From assembly GCF_000300875.1 (NCBI RefSeq), contig NZ_AMSG01000005.1, positions 1 to 64,000 of the forward strand: a DNA stretch of 64,000 nt, written 5' to 3'. Below are positions 34,849 through 43,534 of this stretch, piece after piece. Source of the DNA: Galbibacter marinus (GTDB lineage: Bacteria; Bacteroidota; Bacteroidia; Flavobacteriales; Flavobacteriaceae). Position numbers and translations under genes: made by a program. Under the pieces are notes generated by a model that had not been told where the DNA came from, searched no databases, and saw nothing but the letters and a program-made list of their open reading frames with translations. How positions within the stretch are numbered: the stretch's first letter is position 1; each line of letters starts with the position of its first letter.

Positions 34849-36081
34849 ATGTTTATGAAACAACTACTCAAACAATACGAGGAGAAACCTCCAGAAATAG
34901 TATTTAATTGGAAAGACCCAGAAACTGAAGCCGAAGGCTGGACAGTAATCAATTCATTAAGAGGTGGTGCTGCAGGTGGCGGCACGCGCATGCGTGTTGG
35001 CTTAGATGCAAATGAGGTCCTTTCTCTAGCCAAAACCATGGAAGTCAAATTTACCGTTTCAGGACCCGCCATTGGTGGGGCTAAATCAGGTATAAATTTC
35101 GACCCCAATGACCCGAGAAAAAAAGGAGTCCTAGAACGCTGGTATAAAGCCGTATCTCCCTTACTTAAGAGTTACTACGGCACTGGAGGGGATTTAAACG
35201 TCGATGAGATCCATGAGGTGATTCCCATGACAGAAGACTGTGGTGTATGGCACCCACAGGAAGGAGTATTTAATGGACACTTCAAACCTACTGAGGCTGA
35301 TAAAATTAACCGGATTGGGCAATTACGTCAAGGGGTCATAAAGGTAATTGAAAATAAAAACTTCTCTCCTGACATTCAAAAGAAATACACCGTTGCGGAT
35401 ATGATCACAGGATATGGAGTGGCAGAATCTGTCAAGCACTACTATCAGATATACGGGGGAGAAATTAAAGGCAAGAAGGCTATTGTTCAAGGATTTGGAA
35501 ATGTCGGCGCTGCTGCGGCCTATTATCTCTCTCAACTCGGAGTGAAAATCGTAGGTATTGTGGATATTAATGGAGGCCTTATAAATGAAGAAGGGTTTAG
35601 TTTTAAGGAAATCAAAACCTTGTTTTTATCCAAGAAAGGAAATACACTATCAAGCTCTAAGCTCATTCCAGCTAAAGAGATCAACGAAATAATTTGGAAA
35701 CTCCCAGCTGATATATTTTTACCCTGTGCAGCTTCACGTTTAATTACTAAAGAACAAGTCGATCAGTTGATAGATTCTGGACTCGAAGTAGTCTCTTGTG
35801 GCGCAAATGTACCTTTTGCAGATAAAGAAATATTCTTCGGGCCCATTATGGAACATACCGACCAGCGAATCAGCCTTATTCCAGATTTTATATCCAATTG
35901 TGGGATGGCTCGGGTGTTCGCCTATTTTATGGAACGCAGAACGCAAATGACAGATGAAGCCATATTTCTAGACACTTCTAACACCATAAAAAATGCTTTA
36001 ACAAACACTTATAAAACAAGCGCAGACAAAAAGAACATTAGTAATACCGCATTTGAACTTGCATTGAATCAACTCATTTAA
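34849..36081 (+). CDS. Glu/Leu/Phe/Val family amino-acid dehydrogenase
   Basis: 410 residues. Oxidative deamination of an amino acid with NAD(P). Motifs: GGAAGGGTRMR near 43, the dimerisation/catalytic GGAKSGINFDP near 77 (catalytic Lys), GTGGDLNVDE near 110, and the Rossmann loop VQGFGNVGAAAAYYL near 212. The spacing differs from classical hexameric GdhA and from short leucine dehydrogenase; I cannot assign the substrate. Start could be ATG 34849 or the in-frame ATG two codons later (MKQLLKQYEEK), which resembles the family N-terminus better. nhaD follows after 29 bp. Confidence 0.87.
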   Translation: MFMKQLLKQYEEKPPEIVFNWKDPETEAEGWTVINSLRGGAAGGGTRMRVGLDANEVLSLAKTMEVKFTVSGPAIGGAKSGINFDPNDPRKKGVLERWYKAVSPLLKSYYGTGGDLNVDEIHEVIPMTEDCGVWHPQEGVFNGHFKPTEADKINRIGQLRQGVIKVIENKNFSPDIQKKYTVADMITGYGVAESVKHYYQIYGGEIKGKKAIVQGFGNVGAAAAYYLSQLGVKIVGIVDINGGLINEEGFSFKEIKTLFLSKKGNTLSSSKLIPAKEINEIIWKLPADIFLPCAASRLITKEQVDQLIDSGLEVVSCGANVPFADKEIFFGPIMEHTDQRISLIPDFISNCGMARVFAYFMERRTQMTDEAIFLDTSNTIKNALTNTYKTSADKKNISNTAFELALNQLI

Positions 36082-36110
36082 CCATTCCCTATATCCTATT
36101 AAATTACTTC

Positions 36111-37490
36111 ATGGAAACTATTATCATTCTAATTTTTGTACTTGGCTATTTAGCCATTGCAATAGAGCATAGTTTGAAAATTGACAAACTAATTCCTGCC
36201 TTATTGATGATGGCCACAATATGGGCTATTGTTTCTACCACACATATGGATGTTTTTGAGGTTAATGCGTCACTTAAAGAATTAGTTCCAACGGACTTTC
36301 AAAACATCTTATTACACCATTTAGGAAAAACAGCAGAAATATTAATCTTTTTAATGGGTGCGATGGCCATTGTTGAAATTATTGATTTTTTCGGCGGATT
36401 TGGCACCATAAAAAAGTACATCAAAACTAAAAACAAAAGAAAATTAATATGGTTTTTTAGCCTGTTAGCATTTTCACTCTCTGCTATTATAGATAACCTT
36501 ACAACAACAATAGTACTCATCACTATCGTTCAAAAAATCATAAAGGACAGACAATTGCGTCTTTGGTTCGCAGGCATAGTAGTAATAGCAGCAAATGCAG
36601 GAGGAGCCTGGTCTCCAATTGGCGATGTTACCACCACTATGCTATGGATTGGAAATAAAGTCACAGCAGCAGCATTGGTTCAACAAGTTTTACTCCCTTC
36701 AATTACCTGTGTCGCTATCCCAACATTCTTCGCATCTAGATTATCAGCATTTAATGGAGAAATTGAACAGGAACAGGAACAAGAATCAAAGGAAGTAGGT
36801 AATAATACCTCTAAATACGGCCCAATTATGTTATACTTAGGGTTAGGTTTTATCATATTTGTGCCTATTTTTAAAACACTCACACACTTACCTCCTTATG
36901 TTGGGATGATGCTATCTTTGTCTATAGTAGCAATTTTAGCCGAAATTTTTAGCCGAAGAAAATTCACACTTACCACCCTTGGTGAAGACGGAAACGATCA
37001 ACTAACTTATCACAGTCCTTTACATCACTCATTGGGAAGAATTGAAATGCCTAGTATATTATTCTTCTTAGGAATTTTGATGGCAGTTGCCGCTCTAGAA
37101 TCTATTGGAATGTTATTCCATTTTGCGGAGACCTTAAGTAATTCTATTCCACTATTGGGTACAGAATCTGCAGGAGAAAAAGTATCCGATTTAGTTATTA
37201 TAGTTCTAGGATTCGCATCTGCAGTTATTGATAACGTACCGCTGGTTGCAGCGAGTATGGGAATGTTTTCCGCTGGTTTAGATGATCCAATTTGGCATTT
37301 TATTGCTTTTTCAGCTGGTACAGGAGGAAGCATGCTTATCATAGGTTCTGCTGCTGGGGTTGTTGCCATGGGTATGGAAAAAATTGATTTCATCTGGTAT
37401 TTGAAAAAAATCACATGGTTAGCTATGCTAGGATTCTTTTCTGGAAGTATTGTGTTTATTTTAATGCGTAATTTAGTTTTAAATTCATAA
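36111..37490 (+). CDS. nhaD: NhaD-type sodium/proton antiporter
   Basis: 459 residues with about 11-13 hydrophobic helices. Conserved NhaD features are visible: MGAMAIVEIIDFFGGF near 84, SAIIDNLTTTIVLITIV near 122, NAGGAWSPIGDVTTTMLW near 160, ASAVIDNVPLVAASMGM near 375 and AGTGGSMLIIGSAAGVVAMG near 402. It exports Na+ (and Li+) in exchange for protons in the inner membrane at alkaline pH and high salt. It lies 29 bp after the dehydrogenase and just ahead of the exbB-like cluster. Confidence 0.92.
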   Translation: METIIILIFVLGYLAIAIEHSLKIDKLIPALLMMATIWAIVSTTHMDVFEVNASLKELVPTDFQNILLHHLGKTAEILIFLMGAMAIVEIIDFFGGFGTIKKYIKTKNKRKLIWFFSLLAFSLSAIIDNLTTTIVLITIVQKIIKDRQLRLWFAGIVVIAANAGGAWSPIGDVTTTMLWIGNKVTAAALVQQVLLPSITCVAIPTFFASRLSAFNGEIEQEQEQESKEVGNNTSKYGPIMLYLGLGFIIFVPIFKTLTHLPPYVGMMLSLSIVAILAEIFSRRKFTLTTLGEDGNDQLTYHSPLHHSLGRIEMPSILFFLGILMAVAALESIGMLFHFAETLSNSIPLLGTESAGEKVSDLVIIVLGFASAVIDNVPLVAASMGMFSAGLDDPIWHFIAFSAGTGGSMLIIGSAAGVVAMGMEKIDFIWYLKKITWLAMLGFFSGSIVFILMRNLVLNS

Positions 37491-37541
37491 TTTCGAACAA
37501 ATTTTATCGTTATACATTAAACTTAAAAGATCATAGGTTAT

Positions 37542-38231
37542 ATGAATTTATTTCAAGAAGCGACCCCAGAGGTCGCTGAAGAGGTGCTTTCTGAGGAGAA
37601 GACCATTTCAGTAATAGACTTAATTGTAAATGGCGGAACGGCAAGTATTATCATTATTGCCATCCTATTTGTTATGCTATCTATCGCCCTCTACATCTAC
37701 TTCGAGCGCAATTTTGCAATAAAGGCCGCCTCAAAGATTGATAAAAACTTTATGAATCAGATTAAAGACCATATTTCTAATGGTAAGATAGAGGCTGCAA
37801 AAATCCTTTGTGCGCAAACAGATTCTCCTGTGGCACGATTGACCGAAAAAGGAATTTCTAGAATTGGGAAACCATTGGAGGACATTAATAAAGCCATAGA
37901 AAATGCGGGAACACTCGAGGTCTACAAACTAGAAAAAAATGTAAGTATATTGGCTACCATTGCTGGAGCGGGCCCCATGATCGGGTTCCTAGGAACAGTT
38001 ATTGGTATGATCATTGCGTTTCACCAGATGGCAACCAGTGGTGGTCAAGCTGAGATGGGACTACTAGCAGGTGGTATATATACAGCCATGACAACTACAG
38101 TTGCAGGATTAATTGTGGGTATTATAGCCTATATTGGATATAACCACCTAGTTGTCAGAACAGACAAGGTTGTTCATCAAATGGAAGCCAATGCAGTTGA
38201 GTTTTTAGATTTATTAGACGAACCAGCCTAA
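37542..38231 (+). CDS. MotA/TolQ/ExbB proton channel family protein
   Basis: 229 residues with three membrane helices: near 32-52 (ASIIIIAILFVMLSIALYIY), 138-160 (TIAGAGPMIGFLGTVIGMIIAF) and 178-205. The GPMIGFLGTVIGM and TTTVAGLIVGIIAY segments are the ExbB/TolQ channel signature. With ExbD and the TonB-like protein it should use the proton gradient to energise outer membrane transport or envelope constriction. First gene of a four-gene run (exbB, exbD, tonB-like, folC). A strong hairpin with T-run separates it from exbD. Confidence 0.9.
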   Translation: MNLFQEATPEVAEEVLSEEKTISVIDLIVNGGTASIIIIAILFVMLSIALYIYFERNFAIKAASKIDKNFMNQIKDHISNGKIEAAKILCAQTDSPVARLTEKGISRIGKPLEDINKAIENAGTLEVYKLEKNVSILATIAGAGPMIGFLGTVIGMIIAFHQMATSGGQAEMGLLAGGIYTAMTTTVAGLIVGIIAYIGYNHLVVRTDKVVHQMEANAVEFLDLLDEPA

Positions 38232-38264
38232 GGTTGATAATTGATAACATATCACATATGATAT

Positions 38265-38304
38265 GAGCAGATAATTGGCCGCTGTCTAATTATCTGTTCT
38301 TTTT
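38265..38304 (+). terminator. Terminator/attenuator between exbB-like and exbD-like genes
   Basis: A 12-bp stem GAGCAGATAATT / AATTATCTGTTC (one G-T pair) with an 11-nt loop is followed by five T. It lies 20 bp before the exbD ATG, inside what is otherwise a co-directional operon. A smaller inverted repeat CATATCA / TGATATG precedes it at about 38249-38266. Confidence 0.7.
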
Positions 38305-38323
38305 AACATCAAATTCTAAACAA

Positions 38324-38710
38324 ATGAAACTCAGAGGACGAAATAAAGTATCAGCAGAATTCAGCATGAGTTCCATGACAGATATCGTATTTTTGTTATT
38401 GGTTTTCTTTATGCTTACCTCAAATTCACCCAATGCTCTAGATCTTCTATTGCCAAAAGCTAAAGGGAAGTCAACCAATACTCAAAATGTATCGGTAAGC
38501 ATCAATAAAGATCTTGAAATCTATATCGACAAGGTTAAGGTAAATCCCGAATTCGTGGAAACAGAGCTCAGACGTAGGTTAAAAGAAGTCGAAAAACCCA
38601 CTATTATTCTTAGAGCAGAACAAAGTGTCCCAATTGATAATGCAGTACACATTATGGATATTGCAAACCAAAATGATTATAAAGTAATACTCGCAGTAAG
38701 GCCAAAATAA
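38324..38710 (+). CDS. ExbD/TolR family biopolymer transporter
   Basis: 128 residues: short basic cytoplasmic tail (KLRGRNKVSAEFSMSS), one membrane helix about 20-38 (MTDIVFLLLVFFML) with the essential protonatable Asp (TD), and a periplasmic alpha/beta domain ending VILAVRPK. It pairs with the ExbB-like channel in a proton-driven motor. The tonB-like gene starts one base after its stop, so these two are tightly coupled. Confidence 0.91.
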   Translation: MKLRGRNKVSAEFSMSSMTDIVFLLLVFFMLTSNSPNALDLLLPKAKGKSTNTQNVSVSINKDLEIYIDKVKVNPEFVETELRRRLKEVEKPTIILRAEQSVPIDNAVHIMDIANQNDYKVILAVRPK

Positions 38711-38711
38711 A

Positions 38712-39638
38712 ATGTCACTACTTGATACCACACATAAAAGAAAATCATTCACATTGACCACAGCATTGCTCACAGTTTTGTTGGTGCTTTTCTTTTATAT
38801 TGGATTATCCTACTTAGATCCACCAATTGAAAGTGGTATTTCAGTAAATTTTGGAACCACAGACTTGGGAAGTGGCAATGTACAACCTAATGAACCCATT
38901 AGAAGTCAACCACAGAATCAACCCGAGCCAGTTAAAGAAGTAATTCCGGTTGTTGAAGAATCACAACCAGAAGAAGCCACTCCGAGCACTCCTGAGGAAG
39001 TAAAAACTGAGAATGTCGTTACTCAAGACAACGAAGAGTCTTTAGTGATCAAACAACAGAAAGAAGCTGAAGCCAAAAGACAAGCTGAAGCCGAAGCTGA
39101 AGCTAAACGCCAGGCAGAGGAAGAGGCCAAAAGAAAGGCAGAAGCCGAAGCTGAAGCAAAAAGACAAGCAGAGGCGGAACGTGTACGAAGAGAACAAGAA
39201 GCCAAAAGACAAAACTTAGACGAGCTAATGGGAGGCTTAAACAGTTCTCAAGGCACAGCAACTGGTGGTGAAGGCAGCGATAATCAATCTGGGGATAGAG
39301 GTCAAATTGATGGCAACCCTTATGCTAATAGCACTTATGGCAGTCCAGGGGCTGGGACAGGTGGAGCTGGATATGGGTTAAGTGGAAGAAACTTGAGATC
39401 TAGCGATAAATTTGTACAGCAATGTAACGAACAAGGAACGGTCGTTGTTGAAATTGAAGTAGATCGCTCTGGTAATGTGGTAAAAACATCTCCAGGGGTT
39501 AAAGGAACCACCAATACGGCACAGTGTCTTTTAGATGCAGCGTCCAAAACCGCTCAGTCGTACAAATGGAATGCTGACTCCGATGCACCGGTTCGCCAAA
39601 TAGGTTTTGTGGTTGTTAACTTTAAACTAGGTGAGTAA
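38712..39638 (+). CDS. TonB/TolA-like energy transducer protein
   Basis: 308 residues. One N-terminal membrane helix (about 16-34, TTALLTVLLVLFFYIGL), a Pro/Glu-rich periplasmic stretch, an AEAEAEAKRQAEEEAKRK-type TolA-like coiled coil at about 115-165, a Gly/Ser-rich linker and a C-terminal TonB-like domain (about 215-308: GTVVVEIEVDRSGNVV, IGFVVVNFKL). The TolA-like coil plus TonB-like end makes TonB versus TolA uncertain; coupling to the ExbB/ExbD motor is well supported by context. It starts one base after exbD; folC follows 3 bp after its stop. Confidence 0.87.
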   Translation: MSLLDTTHKRKSFTLTTALLTVLLVLFFYIGLSYLDPPIESGISVNFGTTDLGSGNVQPNEPIRSQPQNQPEPVKEVIPVVEESQPEEATPSTPEEVKTENVVTQDNEESLVIKQQKEAEAKRQAEAEAEAKRQAEEEAKRKAEAEAEAKRQAEAERVRREQEAKRQNLDELMGGLNSSQGTATGGEGSDNQSGDRGQIDGNPYANSTYGSPGAGTGGAGYGLSGRNLRSSDKFVQQCNEQGTVVVEIEVDRSGNVVKTSPGVKGTTNTAQCLLDAASKTAQSYKWNADSDAPVRQIGFVVVNFKLGE

Positions 39639-39641
39639 ACA

Positions 39642-40850
39642 ATGACCTATCTTCAGACTTTAGACTGGATGTTTTCCAGGTTACCCATGTATCAAAAACA
39701 AGGGGCAACAGCATTAAAACCTAAATTAACAAATACGATAGCGTTTTGTGAACATCTACAAAACCCACAAACACAATTTAAATCAATACATGTAGCAGGA
39801 ACCAACGGCAAAGGCTCTTCAAGTCATATGTTGGCATCTGTCTTACAAGAGGCGGGGTATAAAGTAGGGCTCTACACCTCTCCTCACCTTGTTGACTTCA
39901 GGGAACGAATCAAAATTAATGGCATACCCTTGCCAGAACAGACGGTTATATCCTTTATTAAAAAACATAAGGATTATTTAATAGAACAAGAGCTATCTTT
40001 TTTTGAAATGACCGTTGGAATGGCTTTTTGGTACTTTCAAGAACAACAAATAGATATTGCCATTATTGAGGTTGGATTAGGAGGACGATTTGATTCTACC
40101 AATATCATTAGTCCAGAGGTATCTCTAATTACAAACATTGGTCTAGATCACACTGATATATTAGGTGACTCTATTGATTTAATTGCCGCAGAAAAAGCAG
40201 GAATCATTAAACAAAATACCCCAGTTGTCATTAGCGAATATAACCAAATGAGTTTTCCAGTGTTTGAAAGTGTGGCAAAGCAAAAAAACGCGCCACTTAC
40301 TTTGGCTGAAAACCTAGAGGTCAATTACACAAGCGATTTACTGGGATTCTATCAATTAAAAAATATTAAAGGGGTTGTTGCTACCTTATCCCAGCTAAAA
40401 GGGTTCGATATTAAAGAATCCCATTTAATTCAAGGGCTACAAAACACTATTAAAAACACTCAATTATTGGGACGATGGCAAAAAATAGATACCAAACCGA
40501 CAGTATTGTGTGACACAGCGCATAATAAAGAAGGATTATCCATAGTACTTTCCCAACTACTGCAAGAGAATTATGATCAGCTTCATATAGTTTTAGGTTT
40601 TGTTAAAGACAAAAACCTAGAAAGTATCTTGCCGTTATTCCCAAAAAATGCCGCTTATTATTTTTGCTCACCAAATATTTCAAGAGGATTAGATGCCAAA
40701 ACGCTAAAAGATAAAGCAGTCGAATTTGAACTAAAAGGATCGGTATATGATTCAGTTTCAGAAGCCTTGAAAGCTGCACGGGAGAATGCGAGCATAAAAG
40801 ATTTTATATACCTTGGCGGGAGCACATTTGTAGTAGCGGAAGTCCTCTAA
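39642..40850 (+). CDS. folC: Folylpolyglutamate synthase / dihydrofolate synthase family
   Basis: 402 residues. It attaches glutamate to dihydropteroate and folates. The Mur-ligase-type P-loop HVAGTNGKGSSSHML is near 49, then LYTSPHLVDFRERI near 82, EVGLGGRFDSTNI near 143, TNIGLDHTDILG near 162 and CDTAHNKEG near 285. The region typical of bifunctional FolC is intact. Co-transcription with the tonB-like gene is likely (3-bp gap), with no functional link. Confidence 0.92.
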   Translation: MTYLQTLDWMFSRLPMYQKQGATALKPKLTNTIAFCEHLQNPQTQFKSIHVAGTNGKGSSSHMLASVLQEAGYKVGLYTSPHLVDFRERIKINGIPLPEQTVISFIKKHKDYLIEQELSFFEMTVGMAFWYFQEQQIDIAIIEVGLGGRFDSTNIISPEVSLITNIGLDHTDILGDSIDLIAAEKAGIIKQNTPVVISEYNQMSFPVFESVAKQKNAPLTLAENLEVNYTSDLLGFYQLKNIKGVVATLSQLKGFDIKESHLIQGLQNTIKNTQLLGRWQKIDTKPTVLCDTAHNKEGLSIVLSQLLQENYDQLHIVLGFVKDKNLESILPLFPKNAAYYFCSPNISRGLDAKTLKDKAVEFELKGSVYDSVSEALKAARENASIKDFIYLGGSTFVVAEVL

Positions 40851-40867
40851 TTTTTTAAAACTTTTTC

Positions 40868-40898
40868 TTTGCTCATATAAAAAACTGTTCTATATTTG
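40868..40898 (+). promoter_or_regulatory. Consensus promoter of the tRNA-Val pair
   Basis: TTTG (40868-40871), 19-nt spacer, TATATTTG (40891-40898), 23 nt ahead of the first tRNA-Val. A perfect Bacteroidota promoter. Confidence 0.88.
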
Positions 40899-40921
40899 CA
40901 ACCGCAATCGAGTAAATGAAA

Positions 40922-40996
40922 GGGCGATTAGCTCAGTTGGTTCAGAGCACCTGCCTTACAAGCAGGGGGTCACTGGTTCGAATCCAGTATCGCCCA
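40922..40996 (+). tRNA. tRNA-Val (TAC), copy 1
   Basis: 75-nt cloverleaf GGGCGAT...ATCGCCC with D arm GCTC/GAGC, anticodon loop CTTACAA (anticodon TAC), T arm CTGG-TTCGAAT-CCAG and discriminator A. No CCA is encoded (the sequence continues CAACC). It is identical base for base to copy 2. Confidence 0.95.
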
Positions 40997-41005
40997 CAAC
41001 CTTTC

Positions 41006-41031
41006 AGACTTCCAAGCGGGAGTCTTTTTTT
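41006..41031 (+). terminator. Intrinsic terminator between the two tRNA-Val genes
   Basis: Stem AGACTTCC / GGGAGTCT (8 bp, one G-T pair), 4-nt loop AAGC, then seven T. It stands 9 nt after copy 1 and 15 nt before copy 2. Confidence 0.8.
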
Positions 41032-41046
41032 ATAAAAATATTGATC

Positions 41047-41121
41047 GGGCGATTAGCTCAGTTGGTTCAGAGCACCTGCCTTACAAGCAGGGGGTCACTG
41101 GTTCGAATCCAGTATCGCCCA
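41047..41121 (+). tRNA. tRNA-Val (TAC), copy 2
   Basis: Identical 75-nt sequence to copy 1, but here the discriminator A is followed by an encoded CCA (41122-41124). No room for a separate promoter exists between the preceding terminator and this gene. Confidence 0.95.
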
Positions 41122-41129
41122 CCAAAGCA

Positions 41130-41170
41130 AAATAAGCTTTTCAATTTCTTGAAAAGCTTATTTGTTTTTA
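41130..41170 (+). terminator. Intrinsic terminator after tRNA-Val copy 2
   Basis: Perfect 15-bp stem AAATAAGCTTTTCAA with its complement, 4-nt loop TTTC, followed by GTTTTT. Confidence 0.85.
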
Positions 41171-41176
41171 GGCCAT

Positions 41177-41202
41177 AAAAAAACCATTACCGAAGTAATG
41201 GT
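41177..41202 (-). terminator. Intrinsic terminator of the acyl-CoA thioesterase gene
   Basis: Minus strand ACCATTAC, tetraloop TTCG, GTAATGGT, then seven T. It lies 15 bp after the thioesterase stop. Confidence 0.85.
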
Positions 41203-41217
41203 CATTAAAATATCAAT

Positions 41218-41643
41218 CTAATTTTCCTTTTCACCTTTGACCTTATCATTTTTTGATCGCTCCAAGCGCTCATGCACAAACTCAATTTGTTTTTTACCAT
41301 GCGCAGCAGGTTTACCATCTTTATCCAAATTAACCATAATAATTTTATCAATAGTAATGATCGTTTGACGAGTCATCTTATTTCGAACCTCGCAGCATAA
41401 GGTAATAGAGGAATTTCCAAATTTCACTACACCAATACCTATCTCAATAACATCTCCTTGCTTAGCAGATGAAACAAAGTTTATCTCTGAAATATATTTA
41501 GTCACCACAAAATTATTCTCTAATTGAATAATACTGTACAAGGCTGCCTCTTCATCAATCCAAGCCAACAATTTCCCACCAAACAGTGTCCCATTAGCAT
41601 TTAAATCCTCAGGTTTTACCCATTTTCTTGTATGGAATCTCAT
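41218..41643 (-). CDS. Acyl-CoA thioesterase, hot-dog fold
   Basis: 141 residues of the single hot-dog YciA/BACH-like type: NANGTLFGGKLLAWIDEEAALYSIIQ near 16-41 with the catalytic Asp in WIDE, ISEINFVSSAKQGDVIEIG near 52, and the strand SSITLCCEVRNKMT. It hydrolyses acyl-CoA; chain-length preference is unknown. It is cytoplasmic. It has its own terminator downstream and a Dps terminator directly upstream, so it is a single-gene unit. Confidence 0.88.
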   Translation of the reverse strand: MRFHTRKWVKPEDLNANGTLFGGKLLAWIDEEAALYSIIQLENNFVVTKYISEINFVSSAKQGDVIEIGIGVVKFGNSSITLCCEVRNKMTRQTIITIDKIIMVNLDKDGKPAAHGKKQIEFVHERLERSKNDKVKGEKEN

Positions 41644-41667
41644 ATACTCTATTTTTTGTTCATATCA

Positions 41668-41693
41668 ATAAAAAAGCTACCTTTATAAGGCAG
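41668..41693 (-). terminator. Intrinsic terminator of the dps gene
   Basis: Minus strand CTGCCTT, 3-nt loop, AAGGTAG, then C and six T. It lies just after the dps stop and before the thioesterase start. Confidence 0.65.
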
Positions 41694-41699
41694 TGATTA

Positions 41700-42176
41700 T
41701 TATAGGGAAGCCGAGAACATCCAAACTAATTTCTCTTGCTCAGTGATATAGTCACTCATCAGAGAAACTGTCCCTTCATCTCCAATGGAAGAAGACAACT
41801 TTAAAATTTTACGTTCTATAATTAAAAGTTGCTGAAGCCCCTCTAAAATCTCCTTGACCGCATCTTTACTTTTAATGACGCCTTCAACCTCCATAATAGT
41901 AGAGAATTGCCTATAGGAACCAAAAGAATGGTATGGCATCTGTCCAAGAGCTAGAATACGTTCTGCAATCTCATCAATATTATGAAGAGATTCATTGTAT
42001 AATTCTTCAAATTTCTCATGATAAACAAAGAAATCACTTCCTTCAATATTCCAGTGAAATCCCCTGACGTTCATATAGAAGATTTGATAATTAGAAAGTA
42101 GCTCATTAAGCTTCTTTGCTACTTTTTCTGAATCTGCTATTTTAAGTCCTATTTTATTAATTTTAGATAATTTCAT
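41700..42176 (-). CDS. dps: Dps family DNA-protecting ferritin-like protein
   Basis: 158 residues, a four-helix bundle. The ferroxidase ligands of the Dps dimer interface are visible: MNVRGFHWNIEGSDFFVYHEKFEELY near 34-59 (His, His, Glu/Asp) followed by NIDEIAERILALGQMP. It assembles as a 12-mer that oxidises and stores iron and shields DNA during starvation and peroxide stress. The short N-terminal tail has a few Lys residues that could contact DNA. It is monocistronic. Confidence 0.93.
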   Translation of the reverse strand: MKLSKINKIGLKIADSEKVAKKLNELLSNYQIFYMNVRGFHWNIEGSDFFVYHEKFEELYNESLHNIDEIAERILALGQMPYHSFGSYRQFSTIMEVEGVIKSKDAVKEILEGLQQLLIIERKILKLSSSIGDEGTVSLMSDYITEQEKLVWMFSASL

Positions 42177-42454
42177 ATTTGTTTTATTTTAGTTATTTAA
42201 TTCACTGCTAAAGTAACACGGTAGGCGTCTATAAGCAATTTTTATCGATATTTGTATCTTATATAAAGATAAGCTATAACTATTCAAATACCCTATTTAA
42301 TAAAAGATCAAGTAAATTGGCTAAAAACAGTGTTAAACTTTAAACTTTAACATACTTTAACTTGCAATCTTACTAAATTTCACGTCTTTTTGAGTTTTAA
42401 AATACCCGATACTAAACGAATCTAAAATTAAGAAGTCAATTCCTATTAACTACT

Positions 42455-43522
42455 ATGAAAATGAAATACATTATATACCTGTTACTTATTATAGGTATAG
42501 GTGGACTGGTCGCATATCGAATTATTGATAATCAGCAATCAAAACAAGTAAGCAAGAGCAGTGCTCAAAATCAAAATATTCCAACAATAGATGGTATGGT
42601 TTTACTACCATCTGGATTCGAAGAAGATATTTCACTATCAGGAACCTTAGAGGCTAATGAACAAATTGCTATTCGCAGCGAGGTTTCTGGCTTGGTTGAA
42701 CGCATAAACTTTACTGAAGGTAGTAAAGTAAATAAAGGCCAACTTTTAGTGAAAATCAATGACGTTGAGCTTAGAGCAAGACTGTCAAAGGCGACTACAG
42801 CACAAAATTTAGCTCAAGAAAACGAACGAAGAGCAGCTCTGCTACTAGAAAAGCAAGCGATCAGTCAGGAGGAATACGATATGGCCAGCGCAGAATATTT
42901 TTCCGCCAAAGCAGAAATCCAGCTCATCCAAGCACAATTACAAAAAACAAGCATATATGCACCATTTCAAGGCACCATAGGACTTAGAAACATCTCTGTT
43001 GGTGAATACCTCACCTCAAATGATATTATTGCTAATTTAGTGAACACAGATCGGTTAAAACTCACCTTTTCAATTCCAGAAAAATACGCCTCTAGGGTTA
43101 AGATTGATGATGTTTTTAATTTCACATCCTCAAACACCCAAAAGACACATCAAGCTAAAATATATGCTATAGAACCTACACTTGATCTGCAAACGCGAAC
43201 CCTTAAGATGAGAGGTTATACTAATAATGAAAACCAAACCCTTTACCCTGGAATGTTTGTCAGCATCGCTCTTCCTTTAGAAACCATAACAGATGCACTT
43301 ATGGTACCATCTGAATCCTTAATACCAATTCAAAACGGTAAGAAAATATTTGTTTTCAGCGATGGAAAGGCCGTAGAACGAGAAGTTCAAACTGGGGCCA
43401 GAACAAGTAGCATGGTCCGCGTTTTATCAGGTTTAAAACCTGGTGACACTATTTTGACCTACGGTGTAATGGCGTTAGAAAATGGAACACCTGTGAAGTT
43501 ACGTTTAAAAAACCCTTCTTAA
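42455..43522 (+). CDS. RND efflux periplasmic adaptor subunit
   Basis: 355-residue membrane fusion protein. An N-terminal membrane anchor (MKYIIYLLLIIGIGGLVAYRII), barrel-sandwich/lipoyl half-motifs (IRSEVSGLVERINFTEGSKVNKGQLLVKI near 75-103 and YAPFQGTIGLRNISVGEYLT near 168), a helical hairpin between them and a beta-barrel domain. No lipobox. First gene of a three-gene efflux operon (12 bp to the permease). The upstream 278 bp contain tandem TTTAAAC/CTTTAAC-like repeats near the start but no clear operator. Confidence 0.93.
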   Translation: MKMKYIIYLLLIIGIGGLVAYRIIDNQQSKQVSKSSAQNQNIPTIDGMVLLPSGFEEDISLSGTLEANEQIAIRSEVSGLVERINFTEGSKVNKGQLLVKINDVELRARLSKATTAQNLAQENERRAALLLEKQAISQEEYDMASAEYFSAKAEIQLIQAQLQKTSIYAPFQGTIGLRNISVGEYLTSNDIIANLVNTDRLKLTFSIPEKYASRVKIDDVFNFTSSNTQKTHQAKIYAIEPTLDLQTRTLKMRGYTNNENQTLYPGMFVSIALPLETITDALMVPSESLIPIQNGKKIFVFSDGKAVEREVQTGARTSSMVRVLSGLKPGDTILTYGVMALENGTPVKLRLKNPS

Positions 43523-43534
43523 ACCGCTTTAAAG

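Noticed and set aside
39023-39205. Minus-strand Ser/Ala-rich ORF opposite the tonB-like gene
   Set aside because: Antisense of the AEAEAKRQ repeat; such shadows arise from any Glu/Ala/Lys-rich coiled coil.
39060-39210. Short tandem repeats in the tonB-like gene considered as a CRISPR-like or mobile repeat
   Set aside because: They are in-frame codon repeats for the Ala-Glu-Lys coiled coil, without spacers or flanking structure.
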